A stretch of DNA of 64,000 bases from Planctomycetota bacterium (GTDB taxonomy: Bacteria > Planctomycetota > JAJSAM01 > JAJVHW01). Of this stretch, positions 53,871 to 61,899 are shown in pieces (within the stretch, counting starts at the first letter, position 1; each line of letters starts with the position of its first letter). Location of the stretch: positions 186,001 through 250,000 of the forward strand of contig JAJFFG010000050.1 in the NCBI GenBank assembly GCA_021776825.1, in the 5' to 3' direction. Below the pieces are notes generated by a model. The model was given only the letters and a program-made list of their open reading frames with translations, was not told the origin of the DNA and ran no database searches. The position numbers and the translations under genes were made by a program.

Positions 53871-53892
53871 AGGTCACATTTGAGTCTGGCAC
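53871..53892. repeat. Flanking motif of the Y1 transposase gene
   Basis: The sequence TTTGAGTCTGGCAC (53879-53892), 42 bp before the transposase start, has a near-inverted partner GTGCCAGGCT at 52727-52736 just beyond the other end of the gene (9 of 10 bases of the core match). Similar 'GTGCCAGACTC' strings often flank such transposases, from memory. They may be the cleavage or guide sequences. Confidence 0.4.
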
Positions 53893-53959
53893 TGCCTGCA
53901 GCGCTCAGACCGGCGGCGCGAGCCTGGCTCGGTAGTGCGCGGTTCTCACGACGAATGCC

Positions 53960-54484
53960 GTGGCGATCGGTTCGTTGCCACCGGGGATCCAGGACGCGTT
54001 CAACGAGTTCCTCGGCGAGGTCGTCATCCTGCGGGACGAACCGTCGGCCGCACAGGTGAACGCCGTCCGCAAGATCAACCGCAAGACCAAGAAGGCGTTC
54101 CGCTCGGGCCGCTCGCCGGCGAAGTGCCTCGGCGATATCGCCAAGGTCGTGAAGATCACTGGCGGACACTTCGACGATGGGGATATCGCGGTCCCGATCA
54201 GCCGCGACGATCTCGTGCGCGCGATCCTCGCCGACTTCGTCAGCACGAACTCCTTGCAGCAGATGTCGGTCGCCGGGTTCAGTCCGAAGCCGAAGAACGC
54301 GGACAGGATCCTCGAGAAGATCGACACCGGTCTCCAAGTCGTCGATTCGCTGCTCGATCCCGACAACAGCCCCTTCGGCGTCGACATCGATCCGGCCGAC
54401 GCGAACGACGCCCTCGATGCGCTGAAGCGCGTCCTCAAGCTGCAGACCAAGCTCAGCCGCAAGATCTCGAAAGCCCAGAAGTAG
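53960..54484 (+). CDS. Hypothetical protein, basic helical
   Basis: GTG at 53960 gives 174 residues. The sequence is hydrophilic with no signal or membrane helix. It contains a Lys/Arg-rich stretch ('VRKINRKTKKAFRSGRSPAK'), a middle 'ISRDDLVRAILADFVSTNSLQQM', and ends with a Leu/Lys heptad-like helix ('ALKRVLKLQTKLSRKISKAQ'). I do not recognise a family. The opposite-strand frame over the same DNA is a codon-bias shadow. It lies between the transposase and an integrase relic, so it may be part of a degraded mobile insertion. No ribosome binding site is obvious. Confidence 0.5.
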   Translation: MAIGSLPPGIQDAFNEFLGEVVILRDEPSAAQVNAVRKINRKTKKAFRSGRSPAKCLGDIAKVVKITGGHFDDGDIAVPISRDDLVRAILADFVSTNSLQQMSVAGFSPKPKNADRILEKIDTGLQVVDSLLDPDNSPFGVDIDPADANDALDALKRVLKLQTKLSRKISKAQK

Positions 54485-54636
54485 TCGCACCCGTTCCGCG
54501 CCCGACGGCACGCGCGGCTGAGATACCGAACCCACCCCACTCCAGCACGGCGTCCTCACGCTGCTCGGAGTGCCCGATCGCGTCTACGCCCGGCCGCGAA
54601 AACGGGTCTGAGAAATCCAGGAGTCATCGCTGGCTG

Positions 54637-55033
54637 CTACTGCAAAGAGGGGGCCTTGCGGCCGTCCAGCCCGGCGGCCTCGAGCGCGAGTTGCCAGGAG
54701 CGGCGGATCTCCCTGTGCGGCGTTCCGTGGCAGGAGAGCAAGCCGTGGTCGTCGGGTCGGACGCTGTCGCAGGAGTCGCGCAGCCGGGTGAGTTCGGCTG
54801 CGACGGCTGGGTGCAGATCGAGTACGTCGTCGGTCCCGGTCTTCGGCCGGTAGAGCGAGATCTTCGCGTCCGTGAAGTCGATGTCCGACCAGCGTGGTGC
54901 GGTTAGCTCGCCCTTGCGCGCGCCGGTGAAATGGCCCTCAAGAGGAAGGGCCTGAAGTGCTCAGGGCAGTTTGCGATCAGCGCCCCAAGCTCCTCCTTCG
55001 AGAGGGAGCGCCGGGGGCGGCGCGGCCCCGTGG
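54637..55033 (-). pseudogene. Frameshifted tyrosine recombinase (phage integrase) fragment
   Basis: On the minus strand, one frame reads 'SLSKEELGALIANCPEHFRPFLL' and the next, after a shift near 54930, continues 'FTGARKGELTAPRWSDIDF' and later 'YRPKTGTDDVLDLHPAVAAE' and 'HRE IRRSW'-type sequence before TAG at 54637. This is the start of an integrase catalytic domain with its first catalytic Arg (in TGARKGEL). The HxxR and Tyr boxes are missing, and so is the N-terminal arm-binding part. The relic abuts the stop of fusion 3 (55037). It marks an old integration event. Confidence 0.72.
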
Positions 55034-55036
55034 ACG

Positions 55037-57346
55037 CTACTCGGCGTCGTACGGCTTCTGGACCACGCGGCCGCTCGTCGCGTCCAGTAGCCAGCGCCCC
55101 TGCGACCACCGCCCACCGACTGCCACGGTCATGAGCGGCCTGTCGTTCTCGGACCACTGCGTGTACCGCAGCCACGTGAGGCCCGCGTCGAGGGGCATGC
55201 CGCTGCTGCGCACGGCCGTCGCGAGGTCAACAGTCGTCGCGATCTGGTCGTGGGGGAGGGGCGTGGGCCGGTCGTCCGGCTGACCGAGACGCGTCACTCT
55301 GCCGCTCTCGAACGCGACGCGCACGTGCTCGCGATCGTGGAGGCCGGGTCCCGCGATCCCGACATCGAAGTGGCGCGGGCCGTCCGGCCGCGTGTAGACG
55401 AACTTCACCGAGGAGACGCGCTCGCCCTCGCCGACGCGGAACGCGTCCAGGAGTGCGAGGAGGTCGGAGACGCGACAGCGCGGAACGCCTGCTTCGAAAC
55501 TCACGCCCTCCATCTCGGCGAGGACGTCGCCGCCCCAGTCGGCGACTCGGGCGTCGTCGTCGAGCCCTTCCCGACCGAAGCGCACGGTTCCGCCGCGCAC
55601 GCGGACCGCGAACTCGACCTCCTGCTCGGGACCGAAGCGAAGGGCGTCGGTGAGCAGCGTGTTCTCCCACGTGCACTCGTTGAAGTGCACGACGCTGCCG
55701 ACCGCTCCGCCTTCCCATCCCCGCATCGTCATGATCGAGTCCAAGAACGAACACGAGTCGAACAGGGCGACGGCCTTCCCGCGGATCGAGAACACCATTA
55801 TCCCCCCGTCGTCGAGTCTCCCGACGAACTCGCAGTCCTTGGCTCCCAGGTACGCTCGGCCGTTCAGTCCGATCGGCGCGCTGTGGCCGCCCTGAGACCA
55901 GTTGCGCACGCGGACGCGCTCGAGGATGACCGCTGTCTCGCCGCGAATGGACAGGAGCAGATCACCGCGCTCTCCGCCGTCGAACGTCAAGTCGCGGATG
56001 CGCAGATTCTCCAGGCCGTCGCTGATGCCGACGAATGTGTTCGTTGCACCGATCAACGTCGTCTTGTCCTTGCCTGCGCCACGGATCTCCAGCGAGAGAT
56101 AGGGCTTGGCGGCCGTCATGTTGCCCCATGCCGAGCGGCGGATTCGGAACGTGCCGGGCCCGAACGTGATGACGCGAGCATCGCCGGCGATCTCATCCAG
56201 GGACACGTCTTGGACGTCATCCGGCGAGTCGGACGTGACGGTCGCCACATCGCCCTCGCCCGTCTTCACGCGCGCGCCGAACGCGGCGAAGTCCCACATT
56301 TCTTCGCGGAGGTCCGCGCCGTGGTCGAGCACGCGGCGCAGGATGTCGACGCCGTTGTCGTCGGTGCGAATGCGCGCTCCGGCGCGGCGCACTCGTTCGG
56401 CTAGGAGCGCCTCGCGGAGGAACTCGAGTTCGTCCTCCTGCACGCCGCTGTCCCTCACGAAGCGTTCTGCGACAGTGGACGCGCCGTCGGTGCCGACTCG
56501 CCGGCGGCGCCGTGACGCGTCGTCGAGCGCTCCGTCGCGGGCGCTGCCGCCCTCGGTCGATGAGGCGTCCGGCCCCTTGGCAACAGCCTCTGGGATCGCG
56601 GCGACGTTGTGACTCGGTGCGAGCGCCAGGCTCCCGAACCAGCCGGCAGTTCCGGCGACGACAACGGCAGCGATGATGAGTTTGTTGGACGCGGCCATGG
56701 CAACGACTCCTCCGGTGGACACTCCGGTCGACTTCGCGGCGGCCGCAGCCAGCGCCTGCTTCGCGAAGAGCGTTGGATCGACCACGACGGGCAGCGGAAG
56801 AGCGCCGAGCAACGCCGGCGCCCGCGCTCCGAGTCGCTCGCGCAGCCTTCCCATCGCGCGGTGCGATCGGACACGGGCCGCCGTCAGTGAGATGCCGAGA
56901 ACGGTTGCGACGTCGCCGTACTCCAGATCGTGGAGGTGGCGCAGTAGCACGATCTCGCGATCGTCCTCCGAGAGCAGCGCCAACGCCGCCTCGACCTCCT
57001 CCTGGACCTCGAGTCGTCCGCGACGCGGGGCGATGGCTTCGGGCCGCGCGGCGCGTCGCTCGCGGTCTCGGCGGCGCACGTGACCGCGGATCCGTGAACG
57101 CGCGATGGTCCGCACGGTCCGATACAGCCAGACGCGCAGTCCGATCTGCTCGGGTCCCGATCCGCCCTCCGCGACGAGTCGCGTCAGTGCGTCCTGGAGT
57201 ACGTCTTCAGCCTCGACCGCATCGCAGCCCGCCCTCCGGGCCAGCGCCAGCACATAGCCCATCTCGGGGCGTACGAGCCGCGCGAACGCGCCCGCGTCAC
57301 CGCGGGCGCGCCATTCGTTCCAGAGTCGGGTGTTCATCTCGGTCAT
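55037..57346 (-). CDS. ECF sigma factor fused to a membrane helix and beta-helix-like ectodomain (fusion 3)
   Basis: ATG at 57346 (GGTTGAG adjacent) gives 769 residues; ATG 57337 is an alternative. Region 2 is at about 15-90 ('AVEAEDVLQDALTRLVAE', 'VWLYRTVRTIARSRIR') and region 4 at about 115-172 ('LEYGDVATVLGISLTAARVRSHRAMGRL'). A membrane helix spans about 222-243. The outer part contains a segment resembling right-handed beta-helix (pectate-lyase-like) repeats between about 390 and 560 ('LRIRDLTFDGGERGD', 'AYLGAKDCEFVGRLDDGG', 'VALFDSCSFLDS'), plus a C-terminal domain of unknown type. It differs from fusions 1 and 2 only in the ectodomain. An internal ATG with a strong Shine-Dalgarno lies before the helix (56698). 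Confidence 0.84.
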   Translation of the reverse strand: MTEMNTRLWNEWRARGDAGAFARLVRPEMGYVLALARRAGCDAVEAEDVLQDALTRLVAEGGSGPEQIGLRVWLYRTVRTIARSRIRGHVRRRDRERRAARPEAIAPRRGRLEVQEEVEAALALLSEDDREIVLLRHLHDLEYGDVATVLGISLTAARVRSHRAMGRLRERLGARAPALLGALPLPVVVDPTLFAKQALAAAAAKSTGVSTGGVVAMAASNKLIIAAVVVAGTAGWFGSLALAPSHNVAAIPEAVAKGPDASSTEGGSARDGALDDASRRRRRVGTDGASTVAERFVRDSGVQEDELEFLREALLAERVRRAGARIRTDDNGVDILRRVLDHGADLREEMWDFAAFGARVKTGEGDVATVTSDSPDDVQDVSLDEIAGDARVITFGPGTFRIRRSAWGNMTAAKPYLSLEIRGAGKDKTTLIGATNTFVGISDGLENLRIRDLTFDGGERGDLLLSIRGETAVILERVRVRNWSQGGHSAPIGLNGRAYLGAKDCEFVGRLDDGGIMVFSIRGKAVALFDSCSFLDSIMTMRGWEGGAVGSVVHFNECTWENTLLTDALRFGPEQEVEFAVRVRGGTVRFGREGLDDDARVADWGGDVLAEMEGVSFEAGVPRCRVSDLLALLDAFRVGEGERVSSVKFVYTRPDGPRHFDVGIAGPGLHDREHVRVAFESGRVTRLGQPDDRPTPLPHDQIATTVDLATAVRSSGMPLDAGLTWLRYTQWSENDRPLMTVAVGGRWSQGRWLLDATSGRVVQKPYDAE
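56696..56713 (-). promoter_or_regulatory. Internal ribosome binding site and ATG in sigma-anchor fusion 3
   Basis: On the minus strand GGAGGAG (56713-56707), a near-ideal Shine-Dalgarno, is followed by exactly 8 nt and an in-frame ATG (56698-56696) opening 'MAASNKLIIAAVVVAGTAGW', the membrane helix. Initiation here would give a 553-residue protein without the sigma domain. It is the strongest of the three internal sites. Confidence 0.6.
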
Positions 57347-57700
57347 CTCAACCCTGGTGGTCCACCTGGAAGAGACTCGTTACCGACAATTCGAGAATCC
57401 GTCGAGCTGTCGCTCGTCCATCGCGTCCTGGCGCACTCGCGAAGCATGGTGAGCGTCGCCGGCGTCGAACGTGGCGGATCGCCGAGGATAGGGAACCACA
57501 TCCGAACCGCTCGCCGCGGGCATCTGTGCACGCGATACCGAACCCGGTCCGATTCTTCAGCGCCGAAGAACCGGACCGGGTTCGGTATTGCGGTGGTCTT
57601 CGGTTGCGCCCACGACGGCGTGTCGCTCTCGGAGGGACCGGGGCCCAGCGGGGTGTTATCTTCGATCGCGCTCAAGACACTCCGCGAGAGGTGTGACGCG
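57347..57700. other. 354-bp divergent gap containing a long palindrome
   Basis: The gap separates the divergent fusion 3 and PEGA-SUMF1 lipoprotein genes and must hold both promoters. Apart from the hairpin at 57535-57588 I see no coding frame. The plus-strand frame open from 57446 is only the non-coding lead into the lipoprotein gene. Confidence 0.5.
57535..57588. repeat. REP-like long hairpin
   Basis: ATACCGAACCCGGTCCG (57535-57551) is perfectly inverted at 57572-57588. Inside, TTCTTC pairs with GAAGAA after one A-C mismatch, leaving a 6-nt loop (AGCGCC), so the stem is 23 bp. Partial matches to the arm occur in other gaps of this region: ATACCGAACCC at 54522-54532, and ATACCGA at 52684-52690 and 59658-59664. 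With a Y1 transposase 4 kb away, a REP/BIME-type repeat is likely. Confidence 0.65.
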
Positions 57701-59650
57701 ATGGTGAGTTCACTGATTTGCCTGCGATCTCAGGCGGCAGCCGGTCGGCGCGCTCGACGGACTCTGTGGATTGTCGGATTGACGTTCGTCCTTCTTCTCG
57801 GCGCTTGCTCTCCTCCTACGCCAGCGACGCCTGCCGCGCACTTCGACTTCGACGCTGTTCCTGACGACGCCATCGTCCGCCTGAACGGGGCCACCATTGC
57901 CCACGGAGATCCGGCAGACTACGGGGACCTTCAGCTCGAGATCTCGCGACGGGGCTTCGAACCGATGCGAGTGTCGGTGAGTGTCACGGCTGACGGTCCA
58001 GTCGTCGTGCGTCCAGGCGCGTGGGAGCGTGTTCCGGCGAGCCTCGATCTGAGCGGACTCGCGGTCGATACCGTGGTCTATCTGAACGGCACGCGGGTGA
58101 GGGGAGCCGTCGACCTGGCTCCGGGAGCGACACTCATTCGCTTGGAGCGCCCGGGGTACGAAGCTCACGAGATCGCGACGACGCTCGCGCCGGCGGAGCG
58201 TCGACGGGTCGAGGCGCCGGAGTGGAAGCCTCTTCGTGTCGAGCTGGACCTGAGCGCGATCGCGGCCGGCGTGAACGTGATCGTCGATGGCAGCCCTGTG
58301 AACGGCAGCGTCACGGTGCCCGTGGGACCGGTGTCCTTGAGGTTGGAGCGAGAGGCTCACGTCGCACAGACACACGACCTGATCGCCGAGTCGGGGGCAC
58401 CGCTTCGCGTGACTGCGGAGCCGTGGGTGCCTCGGTCGGCGTCGGTCGACCTGGGCAGACTGGGTACCGGGGTCTCGGTCCTCTTGGCCGGACGAGACCT
58501 TCGACACGGTGCAGTCGTTCCCCTCGGACAGCTACGTATCGAACTGAGGCGACCTGGCCACGAGACCCAGGTCGTCCACCTTGTGGCGGAGGCAGGCGCG
58601 ATTGTCTCAGTACCGGCTCCGGCACGCTGGACGTTGGCAGAGATCGGCCCGGAGACTGCACAGCGTCTCCTGGGGAGCGCGACCGCGTGGACCGCCGCCT
58701 CGTCGGTCGATCGGAGGCGCGTCGCGCGATGTGTTGAGCGACGCACCATCGGGTTCAAGTTCGATCGACTGCAGCGCTTTGTCGCACTGCAATCCGACCT
58801 CGCGCACGCTCCGGAGATCGCCGTCTTCGTTCACGTGCCCTCTGGACTCGAGTTCAGCCTGGTTCCTGCGGGGGAGTTCCAGATGGGGTCTCCGGAGTCC
58901 GAGACCGGCCGCCGGCTCGCCGAGGGCCCCCTCCACCGCGTCGAGATCGCGCGTCCGTTCTTGATGGCGCGGACAGAGGTGACGCAGCGCGCCTGGGATC
59001 GCATCGGGGGCACAGACGCTCGGCGAGAGCGCGACGCCGATCGACCGATCGAAGGCGTGACATGGGACGAGTCGCTCGCTTGGTGCGAGCGCGCGGGTCT
59101 ACGGCTTCCGTCCGAAGCCGAGTGGGAGTTCGCGTGCCGCGCCGGCACCGACTCCGCATATTGGTCGGGCAACGAGGAATCAGACCTGCTGCGCGTGGGC
59201 TGGGTGCGGTGGAACTCTCGTGGAGCGAGAGAGACCTCTGATCGCGCCGTGGATCACGTCGCCGCCGAGAGCCTCGAGGAAGAACGGCGTCAGACGGCGG
59301 GATGCCGAACCCAGCGTGTCGGCGAGAAGCCACCCAACGCGCTGGGGCTCCACGACGTCCACGGGAACGTCGGGGAGTGGTGTCAGGATACCGAGAGCGA
59401 CAACTACGAAGGGGCGCCCTCGGACGGCAGCGCGTGGCAGGTCGATGGACCCACCAGGCGGCGGCGGGAGATAATCGAGCGGTACCCCGCGCTCGCAGAA
59501 CAACTCCTCGGAACAGCACGAATCGCACGTGGCGGGTGTCACACGTCAGTGACGTCGGAGGCGCGCGCCGCGAGCCGAGCGTCGCGCGTGCCCGCCACGC
59601 GTGGGATGTATCTCGGGTTCAGGCCCGCATGCAGCGTCATGCTGGAGTGA
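57701..59650 (+). CDS. Lipoprotein with PEGA-like repeats and formylglycine-enzyme-like (SUMF1) domain
   Basis: ATG at 57701 (GAGAGG upstream) gives 649 residues. A basic N-region and hydrophobic core end in a lipobox (LLLGAC). Four similar segments of about 70 residues follow, with the pattern 'VxLNGxxxxHG...GxxxLxLxRxGyE', as in PEGA domains ('VVYLNGTRVRGAVDLAPGA', 'VNVIVDGSPVNGSVTVPVG'). Residues about 385-640 form a SUMF1/FGE domain ('FSLVPAGEFQMGSPESETG', 'RLPSEAEWEFACRAGTDSAYWSGNE', 'LGLHDVHGNVGEWCQD'). Similar proteins tether a ligand-binding SUMF1 fold to the membrane. It is transcribed divergently from fusion 3. Confidence 0.85.
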   Translation: MVSSLICLRSQAAAGRRARRTLWIVGLTFVLLLGACSPPTPATPAAHFDFDAVPDDAIVRLNGATIAHGDPADYGDLQLEISRRGFEPMRVSVSVTADGPVVVRPGAWERVPASLDLSGLAVDTVVYLNGTRVRGAVDLAPGATLIRLERPGYEAHEIATTLAPAERRRVEAPEWKPLRVELDLSAIAAGVNVIVDGSPVNGSVTVPVGPVSLRLEREAHVAQTHDLIAESGAPLRVTAEPWVPRSASVDLGRLGTGVSVLLAGRDLRHGAVVPLGQLRIELRRPGHETQVVHLVAEAGAIVSVPAPARWTLAEIGPETAQRLLGSATAWTAASSVDRRRVARCVERRTIGFKFDRLQRFVALQSDLAHAPEIAVFVHVPSGLEFSLVPAGEFQMGSPESETGRRLAEGPLHRVEIARPFLMARTEVTQRAWDRIGGTDARRERDADRPIEGVTWDESLAWCERAGLRLPSEAEWEFACRAGTDSAYWSGNEESDLLRVGWVRWNSRGARETSDRAVDHVAAESLEEERRQTAGCRTQRVGEKPPNALGLHDVHGNVGEWCQDTESDNYEGAPSDGSAWQVDGPTRRRREIIERYPALAEQLLGTARIARGGCHTSVTSEARAASRASRVPATRGMYLGFRPACSVMLE

Positions 59651-59788
59651 GCCCCCGATACCGAGACCGGTGCAGTTCATCGTCGGGCATGCTGGTTCGC
59701 CCCTCCGCCCCGCGCCGCCGCGCGAGATGCTCGCGCCGAACTCGACCGGCGCTGAGCGAGCGCCGCGCCTCAGCCGCGTGTGCGTCCG

Positions 59789-60964
59789 CTACGCCGCCAG
59801 CTCGCGCATCGCTGCGTCGAGACCGTCCAGCGTCAGCGGGTGCATGCGGTCGTCCATCACCGTCTTGATCATGTCGATCGACTCGGTGTAGCCCCAGGCG
59901 CGGCGGGGGACGGGGTTCAGCCAGGTGGCATCCGGGTAGGCCGTGAGCAGGCGCTGCATCCAGACGACGCCGGCCTCTTCGTTCCAGTGCTCGACGGCGC
60001 CGCCCGGCATGACGATCTCGTACGGGCTCATCGACGCGTCGCCGACGAGGATCAGCTTGTAGTCACGGCCATACGTGTTGAGGACTTCGCGCGTTGAAGT
60101 CTGGTCGGTCCAGCGCAGGGAGTTCTCGCGCCAGAGACCCTCGTAGACGCAGTTGTGGAAGTAGAACTGCTCGAGGTGCTTGAACTCGGTGCGGGCCGCC
60201 GAGAAGAGACGCTCCACCTCGCGGATGTGGTCGTCCATCGAGCCGCCGATGTCGAGGAGCAGCAGGACCTTCACGTTGTTGCGCTTCTCGGCAACGAGCT
60301 TCAGATCGAGCCAGCCGGCGTTCTTGGCGGTGGCTTCGATCGTCTCGTCGATGTCGAGGAGCGGCTCGCCGCCGTCGCGCGTGAAACGACGCAATCGGCG
60401 CAGCGCGACCTTCAGGTTGCGCGTGCCGAGCTCGACTTCGTCGTCGAGGTCCTTGAAGACGCGCTTCTCCCAGATCTTCACGGCACGGCGGTGCACGGAC
60501 TTGCCGCCGATGCGGATGCCCTCGGGGTTGTAACCCCACGCGCCGAACGGCGAGGTGCCGCCGGTGCCGATCCACTTGCTGCCGCCCTGGTGGCGCTCGT
60601 TCTGTTCCTTCATCCGCTCCGCGAGCGTCTTCATCAGCTCCTCGAAGCCGCCGAGCGACTGGATCAGGGCCTTCTCTTCCTCGGTGAGGTGCTGGCCCGC
60701 CATCTTTCGCAGCCACTCCTCGGGGATCTCCTGCCACGGTTCTTCGAGGTGCAACTCGAGGCCCTTGATGATGTGGCCGAACACCTGATCGAAGCGGTCG
60801 AACCAGCGCTCGTCCTTCACCAGCGCGGCGCGCGACAGGTGATAGAAACCCTCGACGGAGAACCCGTGGAGGTCGCGCTTCAGCGCCTCGAGCAGCGTGA
60901 GGTACTCACGCAGACTCACCGGCACGCGCGCGTCACGCAGGCCGAAGAAGAGACGCAGGAACAT
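59789..60964 (-). CDS. CoxE-like von Willebrand factor A protein
   Basis: The 391-residue protein has no signal or membrane helix. The N-terminal 200 residues are helical ('MFLRLFFGLRDARVPVSLREYLTLLEAL'). The vWA domain spans about 225-380 with a metal site 'LLLDIGGSMDDH' (D-x-G-x-S variant) and 'LVGDASMSPYEI' further on. The pattern fits the CoxE-like/DUF-type vWA proteins that pair with MoxR ATPases. Its gene follows the MoxR gene at 60968 by 3 bp. In CO-dehydrogenase systems such pairs help insert metal cofactors; no client enzyme is adjacent here. Confidence 0.85.
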   Translation of the reverse strand: MFLRLFFGLRDARVPVSLREYLTLLEALKRDLHGFSVEGFYHLSRAALVKDERWFDRFDQVFGHIIKGLELHLEEPWQEIPEEWLRKMAGQHLTEEEKALIQSLGGFEELMKTLAERMKEQNERHQGGSKWIGTGGTSPFGAWGYNPEGIRIGGKSVHRRAVKIWEKRVFKDLDDEVELGTRNLKVALRRLRRFTRDGGEPLLDIDETIEATAKNAGWLDLKLVAEKRNNVKVLLLLDIGGSMDDHIREVERLFSAARTEFKHLEQFYFHNCVYEGLWRENSLRWTDQTSTREVLNTYGRDYKLILVGDASMSPYEIVMPGGAVEHWNEEAGVVWMQRLLTAYPDATWLNPVPRRAWGYTESIDMIKTVMDDRMHPLTLDGLDAAMRELAA

Positions 60965-60967
60965 CGG

Positions 60968-61813
60968 CTACCCGCGTCCTCGACGGCTGCCGTGACGCGA
61001 CCCGACGTGGCGGACGAGGTCGACGTCCTGCTCGTTCTTCAACAGCGCGCCGAAGAGTGGCGGGAGGGCGCCGGTGGCCTTGGCCACGCGCTCGATCTCG
61101 ATGCTCTCGGCGTCGAGCACCTTCAACCAGTCGAGTAGCTCCGATGTGCTCGGGCGCTTCTTGAGACCGGGCACCTCGCGCAGTCCGTAGAAGACGCGCA
61201 TCGCGGCCTGGATCAGCTCCGGCGCGAGGTCCGGGTGGTGCACGTCGACGATGCGCGACATCGTCTGCTGGTCCGGGAAGCGGATGAAGTGGAAGAAGCA
61301 GCGCCGCAGGAACGCGTCGGGCAACTCCTTCTCGTTGTTCGACGTGATGATCACGACCGGCCGGTTCACGGCGCGCACGGTCTCCTTCGTCTCGTAGACG
61401 AAGAACTCCATGCGATCGAGCTCGTGGAGCAGGTCGTTCGGGAACTCGATGTCCGCCTTGTCGACCTCGTCGATCAGGAGCACCGCGCCGGCATCGTCGT
61501 CAAAGGCCTCCCAGAGCTTGCCGCGGACGATGTAGTTCGAGATGTCGTTCACGCGCTCGTCGCCGAGCTGCCCGTCGCGCAGTCGCGCGACGGCGTCGTA
61601 CTCGTAGAGGCCCTGCCGCGCCTTGGTGGTGGACTTGACGTTCCACGAGACGAGGCGCTTGCCGAGCGCGCGCGCGATCTCCTCGGCGAGGACGGTCTTG
61701 CCCGTTCCGGGCTCGCCCTTGACGAGTAGCGGCCGCCCGAGCGAGACGGCCGCGCCGACGGCAACCATCAGGTCCTCCGTGGCGACGTAGGTGTCAGTTC
61801 CCTCGAATCGCAT
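60968..61813 (-). CDS. MoxR-type AAA ATPase (CoxD-like)
   Basis: ATG at 61813 (GGAG upstream) gives 281 residues. Walker A is 'GEPGTGKT' near residue 33-40, Walker B 'VLLIDEVDKAD' near 110, then 'ITSNNEKELPDAFLRRCFFHFIRFP' with sensor 1 and the arginine finger. It is of the CoxD-like subfamily, different from the MoxR at 4484-5506. It forms a two-gene unit with the CoxE-like protein. The in-frame codons upstream of this ATG lack family similarity and overlap a relic on the other strand. A chaperone role for a metalloenzyme is the common view. Confidence 0.88.
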   Translation of the reverse strand: MRFEGTDTYVATEDLMVAVGAAVSLGRPLLVKGEPGTGKTVLAEEIARALGKRLVSWNVKSTTKARQGLYEYDAVARLRDGQLGDERVNDISNYIVRGKLWEAFDDDAGAVLLIDEVDKADIEFPNDLLHELDRMEFFVYETKETVRAVNRPVVIITSNNEKELPDAFLRRCFFHFIRFPDQQTMSRIVDVHHPDLAPELIQAAMRVFYGLREVPGLKKRPSTSELLDWLKVLDAESIEIERVAKATGALPPLFGALLKNEQDVDLVRHVGSRHGSRRGRG

Positions 61814-61899
61814 GCGCTGTGCTCCGTTCCCGTCGCCGTCCGCCGGCGAGCCCCGGAGCGTACGCGGGGGGCAGTCCGGGGGCCACTTCACGCGTGGCC

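Noticed and set aside
53786..54559. Minus-strand frames opposite the 174-residue hypothetical protein
   Set aside because: They read across the transposase start region and have Arg/Asp/Val-rich shadow composition; the plus-strand product has a more natural composition.
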